DNA from: Chara braunii
Lineage: Eukaryota; Streptophyta; Charophyceae; Charales; Characeae
Assembly (NCBI GenBank): GCA_003427395.1
Contig: BFEA01000089.1
Span: 2,310,520 to 2,360,803, forward strand
Length of the DNA stretch: 50,284 nt
Direction of reading: 5' to 3'
Below the pieces are notes generated by a model. It saw only the letters and a program-made list of their open reading frames with translations. It had not been told where the DNA came from and ran no database searches. Positions within the stretch are counted from its first letter, which is position 1; every line of letters starts with the position of its first letter. Shown piece after piece: positions 22,831 to 31,696 of the stretch. Position numbers and translations under genes: made by a program.

Positions 22831-22897
22831 TCCGGATTGCCCGGGGCCGATCGGTTCAATGATGGCCGTCGCCTTGTAAGAAGGGAGGAAGAGAGTC

Positions 22898-23010
22898 CTA
22901 CCGTCTTCGCACGAACATAACGCACCTTAAAATGAATGTACACAAGGTATAATTCCAGTCCGGTACAGCCAAAAAAATAAGGGTGGGTTGTGCTCGGGGG
23001 AAAATGGAAG
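22898..23010. mobile_element. Hairpin element, CTACCGTC family, copy 1
   Basis: Left end CTACCGTCTTCGCACGAACA, continuing ATAACGCACC. The right arm (TTGTGCTCGGGGGAAAATGG) is its imperfect complement. The same unit lies at 24,430-24,540 with better-preserved arms. No coding capacity; the length is typical of MITEs. The arms show more decay than in copy 2. Confidence 0.7.
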
Positions 23011-23273
23011 TGTATGCACTGGAGTGCCATTTCTCCTTTTCAGCCGTAGACCGTAGATTTTGGGAATCCAGGGGTGCAGAACCATCGTTTTCGCCCGTTA
23101 GGCCCTTGTTGTGGTCTCAACCTGCTGACAGTAGTGGGAGGAGGAACGAAGCACTACTATAGATCCACCTATACTATATTATCATGTTCAGTACTATATT
23201 AAGGGCTGGTGCGGACCTGCAGGCTCAGGGCGATGTCGATCTATCCGTCCGCCTGTTTTGTGTTCCTTCCTGG

Positions 23274-23371
23274 GGGCAAGGTCCCACTTGCACGAATTAA
23301 GAGATTCTAGCCGTTGATCTCTCCTATCTGCGGTCAATATCGCTTAATTCGTGTAAGTGGGACCTAGCCCC
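23274..23371 (-). mobile_element. Hairpin element, GGTCCCACTT family, copy 1
   Basis: Arms AGGTCCCACTTGCACGAATT and its complement at the right end (TTAATTCGTGTAAGTGGGAC), about 30 bp each with three or so mismatches. The centre includes CTAGCCGTTGATCT. In reverse orientation it closely matches 25,507-25,602. Non-coding, about 98 bp. Confidence 0.85.
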
Positions 23372-23673
23372 GGGAGAGGAGGGCCTAAGCGATTCGCCGG
23401 AGGAAAGTTTCGTCGGAGCAGGTAGGCTGCAGGAGGGCTGGCTGGCAGGCGAGGAGGCGGACAAGCTGGAAGAGGCGGGCGCCTTCAACCTCCAGCTACC
23501 GATAGGCGGGGGCGCGCGGGAGCAAGAGGACTCGCGCCCGGTAGGCAGGCAGGCAGGAGTCGCTGTCGTCGGCCGGCCTCCATCGCCCGCGGAAGTGGGC
23601 GGATGGATGGGGCGACGCGCGGTGTGGGCCCACAGGTCACACAATTATCTCCTTTTTTTCTTTGGGCATCGCG

Positions 23674-23798
23674 CCACTACACGACACTCCACATGCATGT
23701 GGACGTTTACCTGACTACGTGCATTTGGACAAGTCCAACATTTTGAATGTATCCCGTCAAGAACCCGTCCAAATGCGTGTAGAGTGTTGTGTAAGTGG
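23674..23798. mobile_element. Hairpin element with nested arms
   Basis: The left arm CCACTACACGACACTCCACA is complementary to the right arm TAGAGTGTTGTGTAAGTGG over about 30 bp. A second inner pair, CTACGTGCATTTGGAC and GTCCAAATGCGTGTAG, gives alternative folding. It is about 125 bp and non-coding. A short direct repeat (CAGGCCACTT.TGCTTTC) follows at 23,802 and 23,839. Confidence 0.75.
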
Positions 23799-24429
23799 AG
23801 CCAGGCCACTTCTGCTTTCTTTTCTTTTTTTTTTAAGGCAGGCCACTTTTGCTTTCGGGCCAGCTGGTGTTGGATCTGTGTTTTTTTTCAACTTTTTCTT
23901 TTTTTCCGTTCGGAAGACGCGCGCCCACGGGTGGGCAGCAGGCGTGCGGCGGGGAGGCGGACAGGTTGTCGGGCCGAGGGGCGAGGGGTCTGGCGGAACT
24001 TGGCGGGGATGGAGGCGCTTAGGCGGCGGCCAGGAGGCGGAGGAGGCCTGCCCGCGTGCGTTTCGCTGTGCGTGTGCCTGTTGTTCTTCGCTCGCTTGGT
24101 TTGCAGCGAACCAACCGGCGAACGCTGCGGCTCCGCGACGGGTCGGCGGACAGCGCAGGCGCGGGATTGGCTTTGGCAGAGATTTGGCAGAGACTGGGCG
24201 CCACACCAGGTCTTCGCGTGTGGGCCCGGCCCGGCGAGGTCCCACCTGTCGTTATTATTCGTTCGGCTAAGTGGGACCTACGGTGTGACCTCGCTCCTGA
24301 AGGAGTAGCGATCCATCTTCCGCCGGTCCGCGCGGCGCGCGCGCTCTCCGTGAGCAGCGGAAAACAGAGTCGGGTCCAGAGCAGGATGAGCATTGAGAGG
24401 TGGGGTGGGGCGTTTGGTAGGGGTGCCCA

Positions 24430-24540
24430 CTACCGTCGTCCCCTGAACATAACGCACCCTGATAATGAATGTATACAGACTATCTTTCCGTCCCGACGCA
24501 GTCAAAATGATGGTGCGTTGTGCTCGGGGGAAGACGGTAG
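24430..24540. mobile_element. Hairpin element, CTACCGTC family, copy 2
   Basis: Begins CTACCGTCGTCCCCTGAACA and ends GGGGGAAGACGGTAG. The arms are about 29 bp with four mismatches (inner end AACGCACC/GGTGCGTT). Total 111 bp. TA at both extremes is compatible with a TA target duplication, as in mariner-type MITEs, but this is inferred from one copy. A single arm of the same type (TACCGTCTTCCCCCGATTAC) is at 32,652. Confidence 0.8.
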
Positions 24541-24592
24541 GTTCGTGAAACCAGGAGTGGTTTTAGCACGAGTAGGGAGGCGCCTGGGGCGA

Positions 24593-24746
24593 GGTCCCGC
24601 TAGCAAAGAGGATTGGATTGAACCCCTTAATTTGGCCGCGTTTGTGGACAAGTGCAGAAAATCGAGATTCAAATCCTTTTCGGCATCTCTGCCTAAAACA
24701 CGGCCAGATTCAGGATCTTAATCCAATCCCCTTTGCTAATGCGACC
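24593..24746. mobile_element. Hairpin element with GGTC..CTAGCAAAG arms
   Basis: The left arm GGTCCCGCTAGCAAAGAGGA pairs with the right arm TCCCCTTTGCTAATGCGACC, continuing inward through TTGGATT/AATCCAA. It is about 154 bp with no ORF. The outer GGTC resembles the ends of the 23,274 and 25,507 elements, so they may share a transposase source. Confidence 0.7.
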
Positions 24747-24781
24747 ATGCTCCTGGTGTGGAGGGGCGCCTGCCTACCGTT

Positions 24782-25052
24782 CGAGAAATGTTCGAGTTCC
24801 CAACTTGCCCCACCACTCCACTCTCGAGGGCAACTTGGGAACTTGAACTTTTTTTTTTTTTTTTTTTTTTTATTACTTGAACTTGAACATTTTCTCGAAA
24901 TGTGCAAAATGAGAATGAACTGAATTTTTTTCGAAATGTGCAAAATGGTCCTCCATTTTTTTTTTTTTTTAAATTTATTTTTTTTTCCCAAAAGGTTGTC
25001 AATATATATTGTAGGGGCCCAGTGCTCCGTTCTCGAAATGTGCAAAATGAGA
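24782..25052. repeat. Inverted repeats plus TCGAAATGTGCAAAATG triplets
   Basis: TTCGAGTTCCCAACTTGCCC at about 24,790 is complementary to GGGCAACTTGGGAACTTGAA at about 24,828. A T-run of about 24 follows. TCTCGAAATGTGCAAAATGA then occurs at 24,893 and 25,031, with a third partial copy at 24,931. The outer arms TCGAGAAATGTTCGAG and TTGAACATTTTCTCGA also pair. Probably nested or partial copies of a small hairpin element. Confidence 0.6.
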
Positions 25053-25506
25053 AAGATCTTCCCGCTAGAACATGGTTCGAGAGTGGTGTGTAGGGGTGAT
25101 TGTTCTATGCTTTTTTTTTTTTTTTTTGTTTTTTAATGTGGGGGTGATTGTTGTTGAAATGTGTTCGCTATTTGAAAGTTCACTAGAATCTAAGCTGGCT
25201 GATGCTGTCAGTAATCCGGAGTAGAATTTTTTTTTTTTTTTTTTTTTCTATAGGGTAGAATTGTGAGGTCCCCGGCCTCGAATTGATATTAGTACTGGAT
25301 TAAAGCTGTTCTGTTGGTGGGGGGGGAGGGAGGAGATCGTCTTTTCTCACGGGATACGTAATTGCGGTCAGATGCATTCACGGACGACCACAAATGTGAT
25401 CAGATACATTTAAGATCGAGCTTAGTGTGAGTACGCCCTCAGTTTTCTGTATTGCGGTCCCGCCCCCAAAGAAAAGAGAATTGAGAGCTGCGTGTGGAGG
25501 GGCGGG

Positions 25507-25602
25507 GGCTAGGTCCCACTTACACGAAACTAAGCGATATTGACCGTAGATAGCCAAGATCAACGGCCAGAATCTCTTAATCCGTGGAAGTGGGACCTTG
25601 CC
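25507..25602 (+). mobile_element. Hairpin element, GGTCCCACTT family, copy 2
   Basis: Reads GGCTAGGTCCCACTTACACG at the left and GGAAGTGGGACCTTGCC at the right. Apart from a handful of changes it is the reverse complement of 23,274-23,371, including the central TATTGACCG.AGATAG and AGATCAACGGC.AGAATCTC. Two closely similar copies 2.2 kb apart in opposite orientation point to fairly recent activity. Confidence 0.85.
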
Positions 25603-25821
25603 CCGGGGAGGGACGAGAGGTCTTGTGCTCTCGGGTTCGGAGCCGGACGACCAGAGCCGGCGTGGGGAGCGGGGGGAACGCGCTTGCGCTCCGCGCTCCT
25701 GCGCAGGCCCGGTCGGGTCGGCCAGTGGTTCGGTGGCGCGGTGCCGCAGCTCCGACTCATCTTCTTCCACCCCTGGACTGGACGGGTTGCGCAGGGCGCT
25801 CGAATGCATCGTCATGCTTAG

Positions 25822-25931
25822 GGCCTCGTTGCACTACTCGCCATCCGCCAACATTTTGATTGCACGTGGGCACCATGTTTGTCCAGATGCATTCGAAATC
25901 TTGGCCGTTGGCGAGCAGTGCAACGAGGGCC
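25822..25931. mobile_element. Hairpin element with GGCCTCGTTGCAC arms
   Basis: The left arm GGCCTCGTTGCACTACTCGC pairs with the right arm GCGAGCAGTGCAACGAGGGC. The arms extend inward through CCGCCAACATTTT/AAATCTTGGCCG, about 37 bp each, around a short centre. About 110 bp and non-coding. Confidence 0.85.
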
Positions 25932-26622
25932 TTGTGCCATGCCTAACGTGATGAGAACTCGACAGCCATGGTGGATGGAGAGAAGGCGATGCTGGCCTAC
26001 CGTCCTACAACAGTTGTCCATCCCGTGTGCCACGATCGCCCGTCGGCCGCGAAAACCCAGGTGGCCCCTCTATCCCTCTGTACCTACGGTAGTTCTGATA
26101 CGCTGCGGCGTCTTGCCTTGCCCTGTACCCTCTCCTTGAGCTTAGTTTTCCTTACTTAGACTTGTGCAGTGAACTGTCAAAACTGGCGCCAAGCTGCGCT
26201 AACCTGCGCTAAGCTGCGCTCCCCATGACGGGAGAACTAAGTATCATCGTCGCTGTATGGTGTTCGTTCGACGATCGGGTCCATCTTCCGTCTCTCCATT
26301 ACCTGCTGCCAGCGGTTGCGCTCCCTCTCTTCTCGTCCCCCACGTCTCTCTCATCTCTAATTTTCTCTGTACATTGGGTACGGCAGCGATTTTGCTGCAC
26401 CACTGAGAAAGACGATGGCAGACGAGACACCTGTTCCTGGAGAGTCGACTGTGGTCTTCTTCTCTCCCTCAAGAGCCTCTTTGGGAATTCCAATTGATCC
26501 TATCAGCACCGGCAGTCTTTTAGCTCTCGGTTGATTACCAGATATCCTCCCTCCCCCAACATATTGACCGCACCACACCTTTTCTGTAACTCAAGGACGC
26601 CCGACGCGTGTGTGGACACGTC

Positions 26623-26629
26623 ACACACA

Positions 26630-26714
<85 letters not shown>

Positions 26715-26715
26715 N

Positions 26716-26799
<84 letters not shown>
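26623..26799. repeat. Compound (CA)n(GA)n microsatellite, one N
   Basis: CA units at 26,623-26,646 pass into about 76 GA units to 26,799, with a single N at 26,715 marking uncertain length. It lies 312 bases upstream of the SPRY gene's first ATG. Confidence 0.98.
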
Positions 26800-26803
<4 letters not shown>

Positions 26804-26938
26804 ATGGAGCTGAGGAGGAGGAGTGATGGACACAAGGAGAAGCGGGTTGTGATAGTGCGGACTACAGAAAACAACGAAAGGATTCCAGCAGGAAGTATTC
26901 GGAGAGAGAGCATTGTCGAGCACATGGGGAATGCGTGG

Positions 26939-26986
26939 ATTTCTCGAACGCAGCAAATTGAAATTTCTCGAACGCAGCAAATTGAA
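26939..26986. repeat. Perfect 24-bp tandem duplication upstream of SPRY gene
   Basis: The unit ATTTCTCGAACGCAGCAAAT (plus TGAA) occurs twice without a mismatch, at 26,939-26,962 and 26,963-26,986. The unit contains TTCTCGAA. Its position, 125-170 bases before the start codon, places it in the leader or proximal promoter. Confidence 0.95.
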
Positions 26987-27057
26987 GGTACTCATCGGCC
27001 TTCACTCTAGCAGTAAGCAGCAGCGGCGGTCCGAGGAGGGAGCAGGGGGAGCAAGGG

Positions 27058-27104
27058 GAGGAGGAGGAGGAGGAGGAGGAGGAGGAGGAGGAGCAGGAGG
27101 AGGA
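27058..27104. repeat. (GGA)n tract immediately upstream of SPRY start
   Basis: About 15 GGA units with two GCA interruptions, ending a few bases before the ATG at 27,112. Purine-rich leader. Confidence 0.9.
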
Positions 27105-27111
27105 GGAGAAG

Positions 27112-30100
27112 GTGGGAGAGGGAGTGTTCCTCCCTCTCAAATTGATGATGGCTAACGTGTCTTTAGCGCTATCGCACTATCTTCTCCCCTCCTCCGTCAT
27201 TCCCAGATTCAAATCCTCAAGGGCGGTCGCGATTTTCAACGGTCATAATCTCATGCGGGTCAGGAGGAAACGGACGACTGTTGCTTGCCGGGGCTTGTTC
27301 GATGCCTCTTCTTTCTCTTTCTCGATCTTTCGGGTGTTACTAATATTATTTTGTTCTCTTCTTCTACTCTGCTCGACTCCAACGCCCATCATATCCGGAG
27401 GAGAAGCTGCTGTTGTTGCTGCTGCTGCATTAGGAGGAGGAGGAGGAAGAGGTGTCAAAGGAGGTAGAGTACGACGTGTGGGAGCGGCGGTGTTAGTTTT
27501 GCCTAGGCGCGCACTGCAGGACAGCACCACAGGAACGAGGGCCGTATCATCAGGTGCAGGTCAGACTGTCACCTCTCCATCTTCTTCATCCAATAACCCG
27601 CCAACTGCCAAGGCTGGCAGCTCTGCAAACGTCTCGTCGTCGTCTCCTTCCTCTGCTTCTTCTCCCAAAACCTTCTCTTCCTCTTCGTCTTCCAACTCGT
27701 CATTGCGGGCGCCCAGCTCGTCCTTAGCCGAGCCCGACACTCCGGATTCCAAGCCGTCTTCTTCTTCGGCCTCCTCCTCTTCGCCGTCTTCTTCTCCCTC
27801 CTCCTCCTCCTCCTCCTCCTCTTCGCCATCTTCTTCTTCCTCCTCCTCATCCTCTTCGCCGTCTTCTTCCTCCTCTTCACCGTCTTCTTCTTCTTCCTCC
27901 TCTTCACCGTCTTCTTCTTCTTCNTCCTCCTCTTCACCGTCTTCTTCTTCTTCCTCCTCCTCTTCACCGTCTTCTTCTTCTTCCTCCTCCTTCTATTTAC
28001 CGTCTTCTTCTTCCTTCTCCTCTTCGCCGCCTTCTTCTGCCTCGTCCTCCTCTTTGCTGTCGTCTTCTCCTACTTCCTCTCGCGTACCCGTTCCGCTTCC
28101 CAGGTCATCGTCTGTCGAGACCTCCAGTGGCAGTTCTCCCGTTCCGATTTCCTCTGCTCCCACTGTAGTCTCTTCCGCATCGTTTGCTGCCGCCTCATCA
28201 GTCGGTGAAAGCGCGCCGTCGCCTGAATCTGAAGCTCTCTCATCCATTTCCACTTCTTCTTTCAGGGCGTCGCCTTCTTCATCAGGAGGGTCCGTGTTTC
28301 CGTCATCGTACCCCTCTCCCTCCTCCGAGGCAGCGTCGCGGCCGAACGGCATTGAATCCTCTTCTTATTCACCTTCTTCTTTTTCTTCTGCATTGCCGCC
28401 GTCATTGTCTTTGTCTTCAATTCGCCCACTTCTCTTCGCATCTCTTTCAGCGCCCTCGTCTTCCTCTTCCTCCTCCTCCTCCTCCTCCTTGTCCGTGCCG
28501 GCCAACTCCGCGGGCTTTCCTTCTTCATCCTCTGCAGGTCATGCCGCCTCCTACAATGGTGAATCGGAGTCTCGTTACTCATCATCTTCGATTTCCCTGC
28601 TCTCTTCTCTCTCTTCGTCTTCCTCTTCCGTCGCTTCTTCCTCGTCTGCCCACCCATCCCCCTCTTCTTCTTCTTCTTCCTCCTCCTCCTCCTCCCTCTC
28701 GTTGCCGCTTTCTTCCTCTGCTTTGCGTTCGTTAATTATCCCCTCCTCCCCATGGATGTTTGCCTCCTATCCCTCCACTTCTTCGGTCGTTGATTCTTTG
28801 TCCTTGCCCCCCTCTCTTGTCTCTTCCTCTCCTGACGGGCCTTTAGACCCCTCCTTGTCTCAAGGGAACGGTCGCGGCAGGGCTTATCCTCCTTCCCCGT
28901 CTGCTCCTACAGCACGTCCGCCGCCTGATGACGCTTGCCCCAAGAACGACACTGCTTGTCGCCGTCCTGCCGCTCTCTACGGTGCTTCTGTACCCCCCGC
29001 CGCCGCGATCCGTCATCAGCCATCAACCAAACCTGACCCGTCGGAGGAGGCCGACACGAGGAGGCCAGCAATCATAGCCATAATATGCTCGGTGGCGGCG
29101 GTGGCCCTCCTTAGCTCCGTCTTCATTGCCATTCGATTGCGCAGCCGACAGCGAGGGCCGTCTTCGGCGACTTCGAGAAATGGCGGGAAAGTATTCGACG
29201 CGGGACCCGCGCCGCGCCCTGAGATTCCCGGGAAAACTGGGTGGTTGTCCATCTCTCTCTTCCGGGCATTCCGAAAAGAGCATGGCCCCCGGCCCTTCGA
29301 TTGGCAGGATCATCCTGCGCTAGCTACGCGGATCTTGAGTCAAGGGCTCGGTGCCTACAGTTTCCAGTACAAGCCGCAACAGCCGTCCACGCATGTAGGT
29401 GGGGGAGGAGGAGGAGGAGGAGGAGGAGGAGGAGGAGGAGGTAGTCCGTTAGTACCAGGTACATCACCAGCAGTACCCGCTCCAATAGCAGAAGCGCCAG
29501 AAGCAGCAGCTGCCGGTGGAGGAGGAGGAGGAGGAGATGCTTCCCCGATGTCGGCTTTGCGCGGGTCGTCGGGAATGGCTGGTGTCGGGAATGGAGGAAG
29601 CATGGGGAGAGGAGAAGACCTGCTGATTGTTACTCCATCTCTCGCTTCGTCCCCATCGATGTTGTTTGGACCGTCTCCTCCGAAAATCGCTTGGGCTATT
29701 GTCGGCGACGGAATCTATATGCAGGAGATCCGCTTCACGCCACGTGGCCCTGGCCCGAAACTCGCTAAACACCGGGAATACATTAGGCCCCAATGTGTCC
29801 AGTGCCGCGTGCCCATCCCCGGTCCTGTCGAGTCCGACGTCTACCCGACCGATGAGGCATACTTTGAAGTCACAATCCGCTCGGCCGGGGTGATGAACCC
29901 GAGTAAAGGATCCAGTTATACCGGGGTTAGCGGCGAGATTGCCGGGTTAATCGAGAATTTCCCATCGCCGCCAAGCTCCTCCAGTTCTGGTGTTCTGGTC
30001 AGGAGCATCTCTTTGGCAGTTGGACTGACGCCGTTGAAGTCATCCGGATCGTCGTTGCCAGGCTGCGAGCCCATGTCCGTTGGATTCTTCTCCGTCAACG

Positions 30101-30942
30101 GTCAGATCATGGTCAACGGCTCTCCCGTTGACGATGGCGGCGGCGGCGCGCTCCATCATCAGCAAGCCTGGGGAGCCGTTGGCACGACGGTAGGTTGTGG
30201 GTTCGATCCCGTGATGAGGAAAGTGTTCTTCACCCTGGATGGAGAGGTGGTCAACGTACTAGAGTCGGTTCTCGCACAAGGACCGGGGTTCGATGGGCCG
30301 TTGTTTCCAACGATAGGCACGGACGGCGATGTGACGGTGTTGGTGAACATGGGACAGCTGTTGTTCAAGTACGGGCCTGCGAATGAGTACATACGGAGAG
30401 TGCAGAGGGGAGCATTGGGGGCTGCAGGGGGGGGGAGATGGCGACAGGGGGGAGGGCAAAGTGGAGAAGGAGGGGGGGCGCAAGGAGATGGGGCTGGGGA
30501 AGAGAGAGCAGTGGGGAGGACGGTGGTGGTTGTCGGAGATATGGGTTCGTCGAAGGAGGCGGAGGGGGGAATAGGCGGGGGAAAGGTCGGAGGGGGGGCG
30601 GAAAGTACGAGAGGAGGGCGAGCTGCAGGCGCCGGTACGTGGGTGTTGGGAGAGAGAGATGGCGTCCACGGGGGTAGAGGGGATGCGGACGGTGCGGAAG
30701 CGGGGAGCAAATGGCCGGACGTTGTCGTCAATGAAATTGAAGGCCCTGCTGTAGACTCCGACAGAGTGGCTCGTAGTAATCATCATCATCATCATCATCA
30801 TCATTATCATTATAGTCCTCCTCCTCCTCCCTCTCCTCCTCCTCCTCCTCCTCACAATCATAACAGCGACGAGCTAGCAGGAGTACCTCGCGCCGGCACT
30901 AACTCGACTTGGAAATTCGAGCCGCTGCGTAAGGAATTGTAA
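27112..30942 (+). CDS. Membrane-anchored Ser-rich protein with C-terminal SPRY domain
   Basis: A 1,276-codon frame with no intron needed. Order: basic stretch (MRVRRKR, residue 48), hydrophobic signal or anchor at about 72-87 (IFRVLLILFCSLLLLC), a Ser-dominated region at about 150-620, then one transmembrane helix at about 652-676 (IIAIICSVAAVALLSSVFIAIRL) followed by Arg residues. The cytosolic part has GWLSISLFRAFRKEHGPRPF, a poly-Gly run at about 764-779, and a SPRY domain at about 895-1,092. SPRY landmarks are EAYFEVTI (915), MSVGFFSVNG (988), VGCGFDPVMRKVFFTLDGE (1,027), PLFPTIG (1,063) and VTVLVNMGQLLFKYGP. This matches a plant family of single-pass membrane proteins with an SPRY domain, a protein-interaction fold. 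The Ser/Pro ectodomain could be O-glycosylated like wall proteins. The tail has Gly-rich, poly-His and poly-Pro runs. The start could instead be 27,253 (Met-48), which gives a cleaner signal peptide. One N at 27,925 makes residue 272 ambiguous. The partner and exact role are unknown. Confidence 0.88.
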   Translation: MGEGVFLPLKLMMANVSLALSHYLLPSSVIPRFKSSRAVAIFNGHNLMRVRRKRTTVACRGLFDASSFSFSIFRVLLILFCSLLLLCSTPTPIISGGEAAVVAAAALGGGGGRGVKGGRVRRVGAAVLVLPRRALQDSTTGTRAVSSGAGQTVTSPSSSSNNPPTAKAGSSANVSSSSPSSASSPKTFSSSSSSNSSLRAPSSSLAEPDTPDSKPSSSSASSSSPSSSPSSSSSSSSSPSSSSSSSSSSPSSSSSSPSSSSSSSSPSSSSXSSSSPSSSSSSSSSPSSSSSSSFYLPSSSSFSSSPPSSASSSSLLSSSPTSSRVPVPLPRSSSVETSSGSSPVPISSAPTVVSSASFAAASSVGESAPSPESEALSSISTSSFRASPSSSGGSVFPSSYPSPSSEAASRPNGIESSSYSPSSFSSALPPSLSLSSIRPLLFASLSAPSSSSSSSSSSSLSVPANSAGFPSSSSAGHAASYNGESESRYSSSSISLLSSLSSSSSSVASSSSAHPSPSSSSSSSSSSSLSLPLSSSALRSLIIPSSPWMFASYPSTSSVVDSLSLPPSLVSSSPDGPLDPSLSQGNGRGRAYPPSPSAPTARPPPDDACPKNDTACRRPAALYGASVPPAAAIRHQPSTKPDPSEEADTRRPAIIAIICSVAAVALLSSVFIAIRLRSRQRGPSSATSRNGGKVFDAGPAPRPEIPGKTGWLSISLFRAFRKEHGPRPFDWQDHPALATRILSQGLGAYSFQYKPQQPSTHVGGGGGGGGGGGGGGGSPLVPGTSPAVPAPIAEAPEAAAAGGGGGGGDASPMSALRGSSGMAGVGNGGSMGRGEDLLIVTPSLASSPSMLFGPSPPKIAWAIVGDGIYMQEIRFTPRGPGPKLAKHREYIRPQCVQCRVPIPGPVESDVYPTDEAYFEVTIRSAGVMNPSKGSSYTGVSGEIAGLIENFPSPPSSSSSGVLVRSISLAVGLTPLKSSGSSLPGCEPMSVGFFSVNGQIMVNGSPVDDGGGGALHHQQAWGAVGTTVGCGFDPVMRKVFFTLDGEVVNVLESVLAQGPGFDGPLFPTIGTDGDVTVLVNMGQLLFKYGPANEYIRRVQRGALGAAGGGRWRQGGGQSGEGGGAQGDGAGEERAVGRTVVVVGDMGSSKEAEGGIGGGKVGGGAESTRGGRAAGAGTWVLGERDGVHGGRGDADGAEAGSKWPDVVVNEIEGPAVDSDRVARSNHHHHHHHHYHYSPPPPPSPPPPPPHNHNSDELAGVPRAGTNSTWKFEPLRKEL
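27765..28060 (+). repeat. Imperfect (TCN)n tract coding poly-Ser
   Basis: Within the SPRY gene: TCC/TCT/TCG codons with phrases of the type TCACCGTCTTCTTCTTCTTC repeated about every 45-50 bases, encoding SSSSPSSSS modules. Synonymous variation shows some age. Length may be polymorphic; an N at 27,925 lies inside it. Confidence 0.9.
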
Positions 30943-31108
30943 AGCTTTGTAATTGTTCTCTTGTTCAATGCGACCATCATTCATGATGATGAATAAGCAA
31001 GGAGATAGAAAAATATAGATCCCCCCTTCCCCTTGCCCGCGTGTGAGAAAGTCAAAAGGCCATTTAGTGTCGGCCGCGCCGCCAACTGACAAGGCCCCTG
31101 CCATAAAC

Positions 31109-31110
<2 letters not shown>

Positions 31111-31167
<57 letters not shown>
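31111..31167. repeat. (AG)n microsatellite downstream of SPRY gene
   Basis: About 28 AG units, roughly 170 bases after the SPRY stop codon, so within or just after its 3' untranslated region. No canonical AATAAA is seen nearby. Confidence 0.97.
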
Positions 31168-31168
<1 letters not shown>

Positions 31169-31696
31169 TTTGGGGAACAGAATAGTGGGGGGGGGGCAGA
31201 AAGGAAGGAAGATGGAGGGAACGGACGTGGTTATGAAGGCTTTCCCTGATGGTTTCGTGCAGAGCTAGTTCGGCCCCGCCGTGGTGGCCCTTCCGTGATT
31301 GAATCCATTGATTGATATGGACAAGGCCAAAATTTTATGCTCTATGCTGGTGTAGTTCAACCCAGGGCGTGCTGACATTATAGTACTACCCTAAACGTGT
31401 CTCACCCCACCCATTTATGTCCGGACCTGGTTGAATCTGACCGCAATTACGTCCAGAAATAAGTAAAAAAGTGCTTGCTTGTGTGAGTATGCCCTCAGTT
31501 GCGCTGTTTGGTGTCAAGGTCTTTCTCGCAGAGAGAGAACCCTTTGGAAACTCTGGGGTACAAACTCTGGGGTGCCTTTGCATATTTTTTTAATCGATCA
31601 CCTAATTTACAGGCAGAGGGAAGTTTTCTGCTCTGCTCTGCTCTGCGGCCATTTGAGGAGCAGTTCAACTGAGTGGCGGTTTGCGGTGGGAGGGAG

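Noticed and set aside
23757-24721. Long GC-rich frames on both strands
   Set aside because: They run through several hairpin elements and change character at each boundary; no domain.
26531-27010. Frames of alternating Arg-Glu or Leu-Ser
   Set aside because: Pure GA-microsatellite translation.
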